A DNA stretch of 64,000 nt, from assembly GCA_900016865.1 (NCBI GenBank), contig FIZI01000006.1, positions 212,427 to 276,426 of the forward strand, written 5' to 3'. Shown piece after piece: positions 17,345 through 28,068 of the stretch. How positions within the stretch are numbered: position 1 is the stretch's first letter; each line of letters starts with the position of its first letter. The position numbers and the translations under genes are program-made. The notes beneath the pieces were generated by a model. The model had not been told where the DNA came from, ran no database searches, and saw only the letters and a program-made list of their open reading frames with translations. This stretch comes from an uncultured Clostridia bacterium. Its GTDB lineage: Bacteria > Bacillota > DTU014.

Positions 17345-17555
17345 CTTTCTTTGTACGCTGACTACTTGGCGACAGCTTGCTCCGGATGGCCAAGTGAATT
17401 GTGAGTTCCTTGGCTTCCAGTGAATAGCCAGGTAAGAGCTCGTTTATTTCCCATGTGGCTTATGATATACTAGGTCGGGAATTACGCCCTCCGGGCGTGG
17501 TTCCACTGGTGAAATGTGCCCATGGGGCATATCATCGACGTGGGAGTGTGAAGAC
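17345..17555 (+). promoter_or_regulatory. tRNA-pdaD intergenic region: probable promoter and two leader hairpins
   Basis: No gene fits here. A good -10, TATACT at 17466-17471, has no clear -35. Downstream in the pdaD leader are two small perfect hairpins: ACGCCC/GGGCGT (17484-17489/17493-17498, 3-base loop) and TGCCC/GGGCA (17517-17521/17525-17529). Another imperfect stem (17409-17415/17426-17432) lies upstream of the -10. They could attenuate pdaD, but I recognise no riboswitch class. Confidence 0.4.
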
Positions 17556-18014
17556 ATGCTGCCAACACCAAGGAAGTTTACCATAGTATCTGGAAGCTCT
17601 GAAGGCGACACGAAGCTCACAGCTTTTGATAAAGCATTGCTTGATGCGGGTATAGGCAATCTGAATCTTCTGAAGGTAAGTAGTATCCTGCCTCCGAACG
17701 CCGAGTACGTTGAGAGGCTTGAGATTCCGCCGGGGTCACTGACTCCGACCGCCTATGGCTCATTTGTCAGCGACGTACAAGGGGAAGTCATAGCAGCAGC
17801 CGTGGGAGTCGGTTTCAGTGAAAAGGACTATGGCGTCATCATGGAGTTCGGTGGCGTATGTACCCGCCAGGAGGCAGAAGCGAGAGTAAAGCAGATGATT
17901 GAGGAAGCCTTTGCAGTGAGAGGTCTCAAGCTGGCGAAGGTCATGACCAAGGGAGTTGAGCACCGGGTTGAGAAGATAGGGTGCGTATTTGCTGCTGTTG
18001 CACTGTGGTACTAG
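17556..18014 (+). CDS. pdaD: Pyruvoyl-dependent arginine decarboxylase
   Basis: Decarboxylates arginine to agmatine using a self-made pyruvoyl group. The 152-residue proenzyme has the cleavage site VSSILPP with the serine pair at 42-43; S43 would become the pyruvoyl residue after autocleavage. The catalytic glutamate is likely E97 in VIMEFGG. ATG 17556 follows GGGAG and gives a normal N-terminus; an in-frame ATG at 17514 would add 14 unlike residues. This enzyme type is best known from archaea and chlamydiae and also occurs in scattered bacteria. It heads a polyamine cassette with speE and speB. Confidence 0.93.
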   Translation: MLPTPRKFTIVSGSSEGDTKLTAFDKALLDAGIGNLNLLKVSSILPPNAEYVERLEIPPGSLTPTAYGSFVSDVQGEVIAAAVGVGFSEKDYGVIMEFGGVCTRQEAEARVKQMIEEAFAVRGLKLAKVMTKGVEHRVEKIGCVFAAVALWY

Positions 18015-18076
18015 CTATGGTCAGCTCTTGTAGCTGCATCATTGGAACCGCTCAATCGATCGCATGAGGTGATGAG

Positions 18077-18919
18077 ATGGGCCTTTGGTATACCGAAAAG
18101 CACCGGCTAGGTTTTGGTATAACATATAAGATAAAGCGGACACTCGCCGATGAACAGACCGAGTTTCAGAAGCTCGAGTTGGTAGACACAGAGGCATTCG
18201 GCAGGATGCTCCTTCTGGACGGGCTCGTCATGACAACTGTGTTTGACGAGTTCATATATCACGAGATGATAACTCACCCGCCGCTTTGCACTCACCCGAA
18301 TCCGAGACGTGTGTTGGTCATAGGCGGGGGCGACGGCGGTACTGTGAGAGAGGTATTGAGGCACCCGTCAGTTGAATCTGTAGAGCTGTGTGAGATAGAC
18401 CGCAGAGTCGTTGAGGTATGTCGGGAGTATCTCCCGGAGACAAGCTGCGGCCTCAGTGATCCGCGGGTCAGCATAGTCTATGCAGACGGGATCGAGTATG
18501 TCAAGAACGCCGAGGCCAAGTATGACTGCATTATTGTCGATTCGACTGATCCTATCGGCCCTGCTGTCGGCCTGTTTTCGTTGGACTTCTACAAGAGCAT
18601 CTATAGAGCGTTGACTGACGACGGCGTCTTTTCTGCGCAGACAGAGTCGCCTTTGGCTGAGCCTGATTTTGTCCGCAAAGTTACCCACGAGATTGGTTCT
18701 GTGTTCCCGGTCTGCGGGTTGTACACGGCTGCCATTCAAACGTATCCCGGTGCCCTCTGGAGCTTCACTATCGGCTCCAAGCGGTGTCATCCAGTGAATG
18801 ATGCACGAGAAGTCCCGGAGCTAAAGGGCTGCAGACACTATCACTATGGATTGCATCGGGCTATGTTTGATGCTGTGCCGAAGTTCGCGCGAGAACTCCT
18901 GCCCGACAGCTTCGTCTAG
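18077..18919 (+). CDS. speE: Spermidine synthase (polyamine aminopropyltransferase)
   Basis: Transfers the aminopropyl group of decarboxylated S-adenosylmethionine to putrescine. The 280-residue protein has the family N-terminal beta region, the nucleotide motif VLVIGGGDGGTVREVLRH (~80-97), the acidic cofactor residue in VELCEIDRRV, and the catalytic VDSTDPIGPA (~154-163). It sits between pdaD and speB, so substrate putrescine is made by its neighbours. The decarboxylated SAM donor needs SpeD, which is not in this window. ATG 18077 follows GAGGTGAT. Confidence 0.95.
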   Translation: MGLWYTEKHRLGFGITYKIKRTLADEQTEFQKLELVDTEAFGRMLLLDGLVMTTVFDEFIYHEMITHPPLCTHPNPRRVLVIGGGDGGTVREVLRHPSVESVELCEIDRRVVEVCREYLPETSCGLSDPRVSIVYADGIEYVKNAEAKYDCIIVDSTDPIGPAVGLFSLDFYKSIYRALTDDGVFSAQTESPLAEPDFVRKVTHEIGSVFPVCGLYTAAIQTYPGALWSFTIGSKRCHPVNDAREVPELKGCRHYHYGLHRAMFDAVPKFARELLPDSFV

Positions 18920-18969
18920 TAGTTCGGCGCTTTACTGCTGGCCTGCAGCCAGTTGGCGGTGATGCGGCT

Positions 18970-19851
18970 GTGAATAGCGTCATTGATTCATCCAGGTGCC
19001 GTGGGCGCTTCTTGGAGTCCATGGACCGAGGTGATCAGGCGAGGACGATTGTCATTGGAGCACCTATGGATCACACGGTGAGCGGGCGTCCCGGGTCGCG
19101 ATACGGCCCTGAGGCAATCAGATTCGCTTCAGAGCTGATCGAGGACTACAGCCCTATCCTTGATAGGGAGCTGGCTGACGCCCGCTTCTACGATGCAGGC
19201 GATGTACTGACTCCATTCGGTGACATAGAGGCAAGCCTCAACAACATCGAAGCTGCGTGCAAGTCGGTTCTGGAGACTGACAAGCGTTTGTTGGTCTTGG
19301 GCGGAGAGCACCTTGTCACAGTAGCAGCAGTTCGCGCTGCGCATCGGCTCTATCCCGATTTGACGGTGCTCCAGTTTGACGCGCACGCAGACCTGCGAGA
19401 CGACTACCTCGGACAGAAGTTCTCACATGCTACTGCAATGCGCAGGGTCTGCGATATCATAGGGATGGACAGTCTTTGGCAGCTTGGCATCAGATCTGGA
19501 ACAAGGGAGGAATACGCTCTCATGCGCTCCCTTGGCCGCATGGTAGACAGCGAGTTGCTTTGTGGTGCCGACAGGTCGGAGACTGCCCAGAAAATCATTG
19601 ATGCGATCGGGTCGCGGCCTACATACCTGACCATCGATATCGACGTGCTGGATCCGGCTGTTGCTCCTGGGACCGGCACCCCTGAGCCGGGCGGACTGGG
19701 TTTTGGGGATCTCCTTCATATGCTGCTTCGATTGCTGCAGCTAAACGTCGTTGGGGTGGATATCGTAGAGGTCAATCCTGTTGTCGATTCGTCCGGCCGT
19801 ACATCAATAGTGGCTGCTAAACTAGTGCGTGAGATCTTGCTTGCTCTTTGA
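18970..19851 (+). CDS. speB: Agmatinase
   Basis: Binuclear manganese ureohydrolase converting agmatine to putrescine and urea. The 293-residue protein has the full ligand set: GGEHLVT, FDAHADLRDDY, and TIDIDVLDPAVAPGTGTPEPGG. The arrangement matches agmatinase rather than arginase, and the context (pdaD makes agmatine) agrees. The start is GTG 18970; about 25 residues precede the usual arginase-fold start and carry no obvious signal. It ends ~20 bases before the promoter of the ATPase operon. Confidence 0.93.
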   Translation: MNSVIDSSRCRGRFLESMDRGDQARTIVIGAPMDHTVSGRPGSRYGPEAIRFASELIEDYSPILDRELADARFYDAGDVLTPFGDIEASLNNIEAACKSVLETDKRLLVLGGEHLVTVAAVRAAHRLYPDLTVLQFDAHADLRDDYLGQKFSHATAMRRVCDIIGMDSLWQLGIRSGTREEYALMRSLGRMVDSELLCGADRSETAQKIIDAIGSRPTYLTIDIDVLDPAVAPGTGTPEPGGLGFGDLLHMLLRLLQLNVVGVDIVEVNPVVDSSGRTSIVAAKLVREILLAL

Positions 19852-19870
19852 TATACTGGAGATAACTGTG

Positions 19871-19899
19871 TTGTAAGCAAGCTCTGATGGGTGTATAAT
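19871..19899 (+). promoter_or_regulatory. Promoter of the V/A-type ATPase operon
   Basis: TTGTAA (19871-19876), 17-base spacer, TATAAT (19894-19899, perfect). The start site would be near 19906, ~100 bases before the first ATPase gene. The nine ATPase genes follow with gaps of at most ~90 bases or overlaps. Confidence 0.75.
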
Positions 19900-20006
19900 G
19901 ACAGAGGTTGCTAATCGCCAGTCCGAGGGTTATTTGGTCTTCTCAGGGCAGTGTGCTCTTTGAGTGCCTTCCCTGTGTTTTGTTGTCAGCCGGGAGGTGA
20001 GGCGCT

Positions 20007-20333
20007 TTGTCGATTGAGATTCTGAAGTCGGTGCATCAGGCAGAGGCTGAGGCGGATGCCATCCTCAGTGATGCCAGATCCGAAGCAGCCAGGATTCGCG
20101 ACCGCGCGAAGGAGGAGGCTGAGGAGATTATTCGTGATGCACTTGAGTCTGCGAGACGGTCTGCAGAGGAGTATCGGGCACAGCAAATGCGCCTAGCCGA
20201 CGAGCGCTTGGATCAGCTCCAAAAGGCCAATGACGAGCGGTTGGTTGGCATACGCAAGAGCGCAGAGGAGAAGAAGGCACTTGCTATCGACTTAGTCATT
20301 AGGAGGATAACTGAGACCAGTGGCTATCGCTAG
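20007..20333 (+). CDS. V/A-type ATPase peripheral stalk subunit G/H
   Basis: A 108-residue, almost wholly helical protein rich in Ala, Glu and Arg with continuous heptads (AEADAILSDARSEAARIRDR and beyond). This matches the stalk subunit called G or H (NtpF, AhaH), which pairs with subunit E as a coiled coil linking V1 and Vo. The start is TTG 20007, preceded by GGGAGGTGAGG. The last 14 bases overlap the start of the subunit I gene, as in other V/A-ATPase operons. Assignment rests mainly on composition and position. Confidence 0.85.
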   Translation: MSIEILKSVHQAEAEADAILSDARSEAARIRDRAKEEAEEIIRDALESARRSAEEYRAQQMRLADERLDQLQKANDERLVGIRKSAEEKKALAIDLVIRRITETSGYR

Positions 20334-22323
20334 TATGAAGAAGATCGAGGTCATTGGGCACCTCGACTGCAAGGATGCTGTTCTCCGAACACTGCAGACG
20401 CTTGGTGTTGTAGAAGTCGAAGATATCACCCATATGATAGACGGATGTGAAGGCGAAGACGGTGACCTATCCCTGGCGTCGACGCAGATCTTCAGAGCGG
20501 ACGATTCCAACAGGTTGGCAGCCATAGAGGACAAGATCTCCGTAGTGAGGTCTTCGCTCCAATTCATCGAACGCTTGAGCCCTCGGAAGAAGTCGCTTAT
20601 GGAGCAGTTCACGGGGTATCAAGTCCCGCTGACCCAGAGCCAACTGGACGAGTACATATCAGACACTGATGCGCTTAACACGCTGATTGCTCGTGTGGCA
20701 GAACTCGAACGACAACTTGGTTCATTGGAAGGCCAGGAGAGCGATCTCGCGCAGGCGCTTGAGCAGATGATGCCTTGGGCAAGCTTGGAGATCCCAGTGG
20801 AGTCTCTATGCGGGACAAGGCATACGACTGTTTTGGTAGGAGTAGCTGATGGCGAGCATTTGCACGAACTCCTGGACCAAGTAGAGGAAGCCTGCGAGGG
20901 CACTGCTGTAGTTACAGTAGTCTCTCAAAGCCGGCAGACTGCACGTCTAGTTGTCGTCGTCCACCGAGACCATGAGGATGATGTGCTGTCGGTTCTTCGC
21001 TCGCACGGATTCTCCAACCAATCGTTCCCCTTTAATAGAGGCTTGGTTTCCGAGTTCGTTGAGAAGACTCGTGACGAGCTCGGCCGGGTCCGCGCTCAGA
21101 TCGATGAGGTCAAGCGGGAAGTCAGGGCTTTAGACGGAGAAAAAAGCCGGCTGTGGGCAGTGTTGGACGCGTACGAGATAGAGAGAGACAGATTTCTGGT
21201 TACTGAAAGGCTGGTGAGGACCAAGAAGGTCTTCGCACTTCTCGGATGGTCTAAGGCAGACGAGTGCAACAAGATCGAGAAAGCGCTGGCGGAGATTGAT
21301 GATGCACTTGTCGTTACCATCAAGGACCCGGCAGAAGGCGACGATCCTCCAGTAGTGCTTGTAAACAACAGGCTTACAAGACCGTTTGAGGTGATTCTGG
21401 ACCTCTATAGCTTGCCGAAGGCCGATGAGATAGACCCGACTGCCGCTGTTAGCTTCTTCTTTGCCCTGTTTTTTGCAATGGCAGTTGCGGACTTCGGGTA
21501 CGGCGTTGTGCTTGCATTGACGAGTTATGTACTGCTTCGTAAAGTTCGGATGTCAGACCTTGGCCGCAAGACTTTTGAGCTGCTTTTTATTTCAGGAGTG
21601 GCAGCTGCGGTCTTTGGACTGATCACCGGCGGATTTTTCGGTGCCAGCCTTGGCTACTCGCTCATCAGCCCCACCGAGGATCCGATAGCGTTTATCGCAC
21701 TGTCTCTCGGACTGGGAATTGTGCACCTGTATGCCGGTATGATCATAGAGTTTTACGACAACGTCCGGCGTGGTCAGGTCATGGCGGGGCTCTTTGATCA
21801 GGGCCTCTGGCTCCTACTCCTCACCTCTCTCATAGTTCTTGGCCTTCAGTCTCAGACTTCGATTAACATCCCCCTTGGTGAATACGCAGGGTGGGTTGCG
21901 GCAGCAAGCGCGGTTGGACTAGTGCTCACCCAAGGCAGACATCAGTCCAATCTATTGCTTAGGCTTGGATCAGGGCTGGCTAGCCTCTATGATATCTCAG
22001 GCTATTTCAGTGATGTCTTGTCATACACAAGGCTTCTTGGGTTGGGAATGGCCTCGGGTGTCATTGCCACAGTGATTAACCTCGTTGCCTCGATGTTCTG
22101 GTCCACACCTGTGATTGGGCCTGTGGTTACAATCGTGATTATGGTGTTCGGACACGTGTTCAACCTGTTTATAGGTGTCATCGGAGGCTACGTCCACGTC
22201 AGCCGACTTCAATACATAGAGTTTTTTGGCAAGTTCTTCGAAGGTGGAGGAAGAGCGTTTTCGCCGCTTAAGGCGAAGTCAAGGTATGTCTATGTTACGG
22301 ACACACAACAGCAAGGAGGTTAG
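20320..22323 (+). CDS. ntpI: V/A-type ATPase membrane subunit I (a)
   Basis: Static membrane subunit that forms the ion half-channels next to the K ring. The 667-residue protein has an N-terminal cytoplasmic arm (about 1-340, with coiled-coil segments) that holds the stalks, and a C-terminal half with seven or eight membrane helices beginning at FFFALFFAMAVADFGYG. The late helices carry the SYTRLLGLGMASGVIA motif, whose arginine is essential in the family. GTG 20320 gives the usual MAIASMKKIEVIG start. Confidence 0.95.
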   Translation: MAIASMKKIEVIGHLDCKDAVLRTLQTLGVVEVEDITHMIDGCEGEDGDLSLASTQIFRADDSNRLAAIEDKISVVRSSLQFIERLSPRKKSLMEQFTGYQVPLTQSQLDEYISDTDALNTLIARVAELERQLGSLEGQESDLAQALEQMMPWASLEIPVESLCGTRHTTVLVGVADGEHLHELLDQVEEACEGTAVVTVVSQSRQTARLVVVVHRDHEDDVLSVLRSHGFSNQSFPFNRGLVSEFVEKTRDELGRVRAQIDEVKREVRALDGEKSRLWAVLDAYEIERDRFLVTERLVRTKKVFALLGWSKADECNKIEKALAEIDDALVVTIKDPAEGDDPPVVLVNNRLTRPFEVILDLYSLPKADEIDPTAAVSFFFALFFAMAVADFGYGVVLALTSYVLLRKVRMSDLGRKTFELLFISGVAAAVFGLITGGFFGASLGYSLISPTEDPIAFIALSLGLGIVHLYAGMIIEFYDNVRRGQVMAGLFDQGLWLLLLTSLIVLGLQSQTSINIPLGEYAGWVAAASAVGLVLTQGRHQSNLLLRLGSGLASLYDISGYFSDVLSYTRLLGLGMASGVIATVINLVASMFWSTPVIGPVVTIVIMVFGHVFNLFIGVIGGYVHVSRLQYIEFFGKFFEGGGRAFSPLKAKSRYVYVTDTQQQGG

Positions 22324-22806
<483 letters not shown>

Positions 22807-22807
22807 G

Positions 22808-23410
22808 ATGGACGCTAGAGCAAAGAAGCTGTGCGACAAGATAATAGGCGAGGCTCGGGCAAGAGCCGCAGAGATTATCACTGAAGCCGAAGATGCTGCC
22901 AGAGCAGAGATTGAGCTCGCTGAGGCAGAGGCCCAAAAGAGGGCGAGTGAGTTCCTAGGCAAGGCGCGTGCTGCTGCTGAACGCGAATGTCAAAGCCGGA
23001 TATCGATGGGGCAGCTTGATCTGCGCAACAAGGAACTCGCCTTGAAGCAGGAGCTCATAGGGTCAGTCTTTGACGAGGCACTTGAGAAGCTCAAGGCTAT
23101 GCCCTCCGAGGAGTATACTCGGCTGGTGTCATCTATCATCTTGAGGCTGAGGCCACAGGGCCAGGCTGACCTTTTGGTAGCCGAAGCAGACCAGGAGCGG
23201 CTTAGTGAGGCTGCCGTTCGGACCCTAAACACTGAACTGGGGGCTGAGGGCCTCGGAACAGTCAAGTTTGCCGGGTATACCGACACAATTGAGGCTGGCT
23301 TTGTGCTGAGACAAGGCGACGTCGCCTTTAACTTCTCCTTCGCCGACATTCTCTCAGACTTACGAGAGACTATGGAGGGCGAGGTAGCCGCTGTCTTGTT
23401 TGGACAGTGA
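22808..23410 (+). CDS. ntpE: V/A-type ATPase peripheral stalk subunit E
   Basis: The long helix of subunit E pairs with subunit G/H to make the peripheral stalk. The 200-residue protein has an N-terminal helical half rich in Ala/Glu (to about residue 90) and a C-terminal globular half with GYTDTIEAGFVLRQGDVAFNFSFADIL, typical of the family. The start is ATG 22808, one base after the ntpK stop; the frame is open further upstream but overlaps ntpK with no homology. Confidence 0.92.
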   Translation: MDARAKKLCDKIIGEARARAAEIITEAEDAARAEIELAEAEAQKRASEFLGKARAAAERECQSRISMGQLDLRNKELALKQELIGSVFDEALEKLKAMPSEEYTRLVSSIILRLRPQGQADLLVAEADQERLSEAAVRTLNTELGAEGLGTVKFAGYTDTIEAGFVLRQGDVAFNFSFADILSDLRETMEGEVAAVLFGQ

Positions 23411-23502
23411 CGCGGGGCTAGGTTGATTCGTCTTGGATGCTGTAGGAGCGCCCGGCGTCCTGATAGCGGGCAAGACCGGACTGATACTGAGGTGCATGCT
23501 CA

Positions 23503-24582
23503 TTGACTACAAGCGATCTGCAAATAGGGCAGAGTTACGCATACGCAGTGGCGAGAATCAGACAAGCCGAGAACGGGCTACTAGACCGCAATCGGATTGC
23601 CAGAATTCTCGACGCTTCTGAAATGAGTGAGATCCTAAGGATCCTTGGGGAAACGGAGTACTCGTGGGCAGTGAGCGATGTTGCAGCTACAGACTACGAA
23701 GCCATCCTAACGAGAGAGCTCGAAAGGGTCTTCAGGTACGTCTCGCAGTTTGTGCCCGATCTGACAGTCGTTGACCTGTTTAGGATGAAATATGACCTGC
23801 ACAACTGCAAGGTGGCGTTCAGGGCCCTCGCACTGGGCGTTGACGGTTCGGGCCTTTGGTCGCCCCTAGGTACCGTTTCAGCTGCAGAGATCTGGAGGGC
23901 AGCGACTTTAGAGATCGGCCTAGACGGATTTCCCAAGCATGCAAGGGATCTACTAGGTGCTGGACTTGATCACCTGCAGTTGGGCGTTTCCGGCGATACT
24001 CCGGCTGACGATTCTCGTCTTGAGCAGTTGGCTGATCGACCCATAGATCCGCAGGCACTTGATGCTGTCCTGGATCGGGCTTACTTCTCGAGTCTTGACG
24101 AGGCTGTTTACCAGATTGGCAGTTCTCTCTTGACCAAGCTCTTGAGGCTTAGAGTCGATTTAGTCAATATGACGGCGTTTCTTAGGTGTGTTCGGCTTAG
24201 GAGGGGCTTGGCTGCTTTGCGATCAGCCTTTATCCCGTTTGGTGATTTGCCGCTAGAGCTGTTTGAGAAGCTGTACAACGAGCCTGTGGAGACGTTCGTG
24301 CGCGAAATGAGTATGTCGATGTACGATTCTTTGATCAGCGAGTGGAGCGCTTTTTCAAAGCGCAAGGATGCCGTAGCCATCCTGGAACGTCTTGGGCGTA
24401 GATACTTCACAGAGATGTGCAGTGCTTCTTCTGCTGCTGTGTTCTTTGGCCCCGAACCGATCGCTTCATACTTGATTGCTAAGGAGAATGAGATAAACGA
24501 CCTCAGGACTATCTTGGTCGGCAAGGCGAATGGCTTGGATACCGAATCGATCCGGGAGAGGCTCAGTGGTGCTTATGCATAG
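23503..24582 (+). CDS. ntpC: V/A-type ATPase central subunit C (d)
   Basis: Cap subunit that couples the central shaft to the membrane ring. The 359-residue all-helical protein has the family start YAYAVARIRQAENGLLDRNRI and the later segments FRMKYDLHNCKVAFRA and ENEINDLRTILVGKANGL, which mark NtpC/AtpC. The start is TTG 23503 with GAGGTG 11 bases upstream. The 92 bases before it carry no gene; the last 8 bases overlap the subunit F gene. Confidence 0.92.
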   Translation: MTTSDLQIGQSYAYAVARIRQAENGLLDRNRIARILDASEMSEILRILGETEYSWAVSDVAATDYEAILTRELERVFRYVSQFVPDLTVVDLFRMKYDLHNCKVAFRALALGVDGSGLWSPLGTVSAAEIWRAATLEIGLDGFPKHARDLLGAGLDHLQLGVSGDTPADDSRLEQLADRPIDPQALDAVLDRAYFSSLDEAVYQIGSSLLTKLLRLRVDLVNMTAFLRCVRLRRGLAALRSAFIPFGDLPLELFEKLYNEPVETFVREMSMSMYDSLISEWSAFSKRKDAVAILERLGRRYFTEMCSASSAAVFFGPEPIASYLIAKENEINDLRTILVGKANGLDTESIRERLSGAYA

Positions 24583-24901
24583 ACTTGCTGTTATCGGAGA
24601 TATCGACTCCGTAGTGCTGTTCAAAGCTGTTGGAGCGGAAGTGTTTCCTGTGACATCCGCTGATGAGGCCGGCGATGTTTTGGTCCGGCTGGCAGATGAG
24701 CAGTACGCTATAGTGTGCATTACCGAACAGTTCGGAGATGAGCTTTTGCCTCTTGTTGAGCGCTATAGCGATAGACCGGCTCCTGCGGTGGTGTTCATAC
24801 CATCAAACAAAGGTAGCACTGGTACTGGAATGGCGAGGCTGAGAGAGATTGTCAAGAAGGCTGTTGGTGCCGATATCCTACTGGGAAAAGAGGGTAGCTG
24901 A
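24575..24901 (+). CDS. ntpG: V/A-type ATPase subunit F
   Basis: Small central-shaft subunit that binds subunit D. The 108-residue protein starts [26 protein letters not shown], then [14 protein letters not shown], both typical of the Rossmann-like F subunit. ATG 24575 lies inside the end of ntpC (8-base overlap); a GTG at 24566 is a less likely alternative. It precedes the A subunit by 1 base. Confidence 0.92.
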   Translation: MHRLAVIGDIDSVVLFKAVGAEVFPVTSADEAGDVLVRLADEQYAIVCITEQFGDELLPLVERYSDRPAPAVVFIPSNKGSTGTGMARLREIVKKAVGADILLGKEGS

Positions 24902-24902
24902 G

Positions 24903-26675
24903 ATGGCGACAGGACGAATCATCGGCGTGTCCGGGCCCCTTGTCATTGCGGAAGGCATGGAAGGGGCGAGAATGTTTGACGTCGTTCGTGTAAGCGATCA
25001 CCGACTTATAGGTGAGATAATCGAGATACGGGGAGACAGAGCCTCGATCCAGGTTTACGAGGAGACGTCCGGCCTAGGCCCCGGTGAGCCCGTGTATCCG
25101 ACAGGCGAATCTCTGAGTGTAGAGCTCGGTCCGGGTCTCATCGAGGGCATCTACGACGGCATTCAGCGGCCGTTGAACGTGATCGCGGAGATGGCCGGGT
25201 CTAGGATCAAGAGGGGCATCGATGCTGCGGGCATTGACCGCACGCGTAAGTGGCGATTCGAGCCGAGGGTCAATGTTGGAGACTTGGTTCAGCCGGGAGA
25301 CGTTGTCGGGGTTGTTCAAGAGACTCCGTTGGTTGAGCACAGGATAATGGTTCCCACAGGTGTCTCAGGTACCGTGCAGGACATCTATATGGGTGAATTC
25401 ACAGTCGAGGAGACTGTTGCAGTTATTAGTACAGCATCAGGCCCTTATGAACTCAAGATGCTTCAGAAATGGCCGGTTAGGAAAGGGAGGCCGTACAAGG
25501 AGAAGCTGCCTGTCATAGAGCCGCTTATCACGGGCCAAAGAGTGATCGATACGTTTTTCCCTCCGGGAAAGGGCGGGACCGCCGCAGTTCCCGGGCCGTT
25601 TGGCAGTGGCAAGACTGTCGTTCAGCATCAGCTTGCGAAGTGGGCGGACGCTGACATAATCGTTTACGTCGGCTGCGGCGAGCGGGGCAACGAGATGACC
25701 GATGTGTTAATGGAATTCCCCCAATTGAAGGATCCCCGCAGCGGCGAACCTTTGATGAAGCGTACTGTGCTCGTTGCCAATACATCCGACATGCCGGTTG
25801 CGGCCAGAGAAGCATCGATTTACACCGGCATCACAATAGCCGAGTATTTCCGAGACATGGGCTATTCGGTTGCGCTCTTTGCAGATTCTACATCTAGATG
25901 GGCGGAAGCGCTTAGAGAGATGTCCGGCAGACTTGAGGAGATGCCGGGTGAGGAAGGCTATCCGGCCTACCTGGGATCGCGGCTGGCTGAGTTCTACGAG
26001 CGTTCTGGCAGAGTCAAGTGCCTGTGCTCTTCAGAGCGGATCGGAGCCCTCTCGGTTGTTGGGGCTGTCTCGCCGCCTGGAGGTGACCTGTCGGAGCCGG
26101 TGACGCAGGCCACGCTGAGGATAGTCAAGGTATTCTGGGGACTCGACTCTTCTTTGGCATATCGACGCCACTTCCCTGCGATCAATTGGCTTACAAGCTA
26201 CTCGCTTTACACTGACAGGCTCAAGCCCTATTACGTTGAGCGTTTGGGTGAAGAGTTCATGTCACTGCGCTCTACTGCGATGAAAATTCTGCAACAGGAG
26301 TCTGAACTCCAGGAAATTGTTCAGCTCGTAGGCCTTGACGCTCTCACAGAGAGCGATCGCCTCACGATGGAGACTGCACGGTCGATCAGAGAGGATTTCC
26401 TGCACCAGAACGCGTTTCACGACGTTGATACCTATACGTCCCTTGAAAAGCAGTTCAAGATGCTGAAGGCGATCCTGTCTTTCCATACACAGGCGCTGGA
26501 TGCCATAAAGAAGGGCGTGCGTCTGGCAGACATACTGAAGCTTCAGGTCAGAGAACGTATTGCGAAAGCCAAGTACATCGATGAAACGGAATCGCAGCGG
26601 TTCGATGAGATGCTGGAGGAAATCAGTCAGTCCATTGGTGACCTCGTGCGAAAGGGGGAGGACGCCAGTGCTTAA
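24903..26675 (+). CDS. ntpA: V/A-type ATP synthase/ATPase catalytic subunit A
   Basis: Nucleotide-hydrolysing subunit of V1. The 590-residue protein has the N-terminal beta barrel, the ~90-residue non-homologous insert that separates A subunits from F-type beta, the Walker A motif GPFGSGKT at 231-238, Walker B and SERIG-like catalytic context ([27 protein letters not shown]). ATG 24903 follows the F gene immediately; extra upstream codons overlap ntpG. The last 8 bases overlap ntpB. Confidence 0.97.
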   Translation: MATGRIIGVSGPLVIAEGMEGARMFDVVRVSDHRLIGEIIEIRGDRASIQVYEETSGLGPGEPVYPTGESLSVELGPGLIEGIYDGIQRPLNVIAEMAGSRIKRGIDAAGIDRTRKWRFEPRVNVGDLVQPGDVVGVVQETPLVEHRIMVPTGVSGTVQDIYMGEFTVEETVAVISTASGPYELKMLQKWPVRKGRPYKEKLPVIEPLITGQRVIDTFFPPGKGGTAAVPGPFGSGKTVVQHQLAKWADADIIVYVGCGERGNEMTDVLMEFPQLKDPRSGEPLMKRTVLVANTSDMPVAAREASIYTGITIAEYFRDMGYSVALFADSTSRWAEALREMSGRLEEMPGEEGYPAYLGSRLAEFYERSGRVKCLCSSERIGALSVVGAVSPPGGDLSEPVTQATLRIVKVFWGLDSSLAYRRHFPAINWLTSYSLYTDRLKPYYVERLGEEFMSLRSTAMKILQQESELQEIVQLVGLDALTESDRLTMETARSIREDFLHQNAFHDVDTYTSLEKQFKMLKAILSFHTQALDAIKKGVRLADILKLQVRERIAKAKYIDETESQRFDEMLEEISQSIGDLVRKGEDASA

Positions 26676-28065
26676 GGAGTACTACACGATTAGAGAAGTA
26701 GCCGGACCCCTTATGTTGGTCGAGCAGGTCAGCGGAGTAAAATACGACGAGCTCGTCGAGATCGAGCTTCAAAATGGTGAAAGGCGACGCGGCCGTGTCC
26801 TGGAGGCTACGGGCGACAAGGCACTGGTTCAGCTCTTTGAAGGCTCGTCAGGGCTGAACCTGCGCAATAGCAAGGTCAGATTTCTCGGGAGAACGCTTGA
26901 GATTGGCGTATCACTTGACATGCTCGGTCGTGTCTTTGACGGGTTGGGCAATCCGCGGGATGGAGGGCCCAGGATTTTGGCTGAGGAGCGCAGGGACATC
27001 AATGGAGTCCCGATCAACCCATATGCCCGCGACTACCCGTCTGAGTTCATCCAGACCGGTATTTCTTCTATAGACGGTCTCAACACTCTTGTCAGAGGGC
27101 AAAAACTGCCTATTTTCAGTGCGTCGGGTTTGCCGCATGCAGAAATTGCTGCTCAGATAGCTAGGCAGGCTCAGGTCAGGGGAACAGGAGAGGAGTTCGC
27201 TGTCGTCTTTGGTGCGATGGGAATCACATTTGACGAGGCGGACTTCTTCATGAGTGATTTCCGTAGGACGGGTGCCATTGAGAGGGCGGTCTTGTTTATC
27301 AACCTCGCCAATGACCCGGCTATCGAGCGCATAGCCACTCCTAGGATGGCGTTGACTGCAGCGGAGTATCTGGCGTTCGACAAGGGAATGCATGTACTCG
27401 TTATTCTGACTGACATGACCAACTATGCTGAGGCGTTGCGAGAGATCTCCGCAGCCCGCAAGGAAGTCCCCGGAAGGCGCGGCTATCCAGGTTATCTGTA
27501 TACCGACCTTGCGACTATATATGAGAGAGCAGGCAGAATACGGGGCTGTCAGGGATCGATAACGCAGCTACCGATCCTTACAATGCCTGAAGATGACAAG
27601 ACCCACCCGATTCCTGACTTGACCGGGTACATAACCGAGGGGCAGATCATCCTCAGTAGAGAGCTCCACAGAAAAGGTGTGTACCCGCCGATCGACGTAT
27701 TGCCTTCGCTGTCTCGTCTCAAAGACAAAGGAATAGGCGAGGGGAAGACTAGAGCCGATCACGCAGACACGATGAACCAGCTCTATGCGGCCTATGCGAG
27801 AGGCAAAGAAGCTCAAGAGCTGGCTCAGATTTTGGGCGATGCCGCTCTTACGGATGAAGACCGACTGTACCTCGAGTTTGCAGACGAGTTCGAGCGCAGG
27901 TATATTGCTCAAGGCAATCAGGAGAACCGCAGCATCGAAGAAACTCTGGATATTGGCTGGAGTCTTCTGAGGCTGCTCCCAAGGAGCGAACTCAAGCGAA
28001 TCAGGGACGAGTACCTCGACAAGTACTACGACGTCTCCGCAGAGGAGTCTGGAGAGGAAGAGTAG
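26668..28065 (+). CDS. ntpB: V/A-type ATP synthase/ATPase subunit B
   Basis: Non-catalytic, regulatory nucleotide-site subunit alternating with A. The 465-residue protein lacks a canonical Walker A ([19 protein letters not shown] at that position), as expected for B, and keeps the family segments [28 protein letters not shown] and [10 protein letters not shown]. The GTG start at 26668 lies in the end of ntpA; GGGGGAGG is 5-12 bases upstream. The C-terminus is acidic. Confidence 0.97.
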   Translation: MLKEYYTIREVAGPLMLVEQVSGVKYDELVEIELQNGERRRGRVLEATGDKALVQLFEGSSGLNLRNSKVRFLGRTLEIGVSLDMLGRVFDGLGNPRDGGPRILAEERRDINGVPINPYARDYPSEFIQTGISSIDGLNTLVRGQKLPIFSASGLPHAEIAAQIARQAQVRGTGEEFAVVFGAMGITFDEADFFMSDFRRTGAIERAVLFINLANDPAIERIATPRMALTAAEYLAFDKGMHVLVILTDMTNYAEALREISAARKEVPGRRGYPGYLYTDLATIYERAGRIRGCQGSITQLPILTMPEDDKTHPIPDLTGYITEGQIILSRELHRKGVYPPIDVLPSLSRLKDKGIGEGKTRADHADTMNQLYAAYARGKEAQELAQILGDAALTDEDRLYLEFADEFERRYIAQGNQENRSIEETLDIGWSLLRLLPRSELKRIRDEYLDKYYDVSAEESGEEE

Positions 28066-28068
28066 CGC

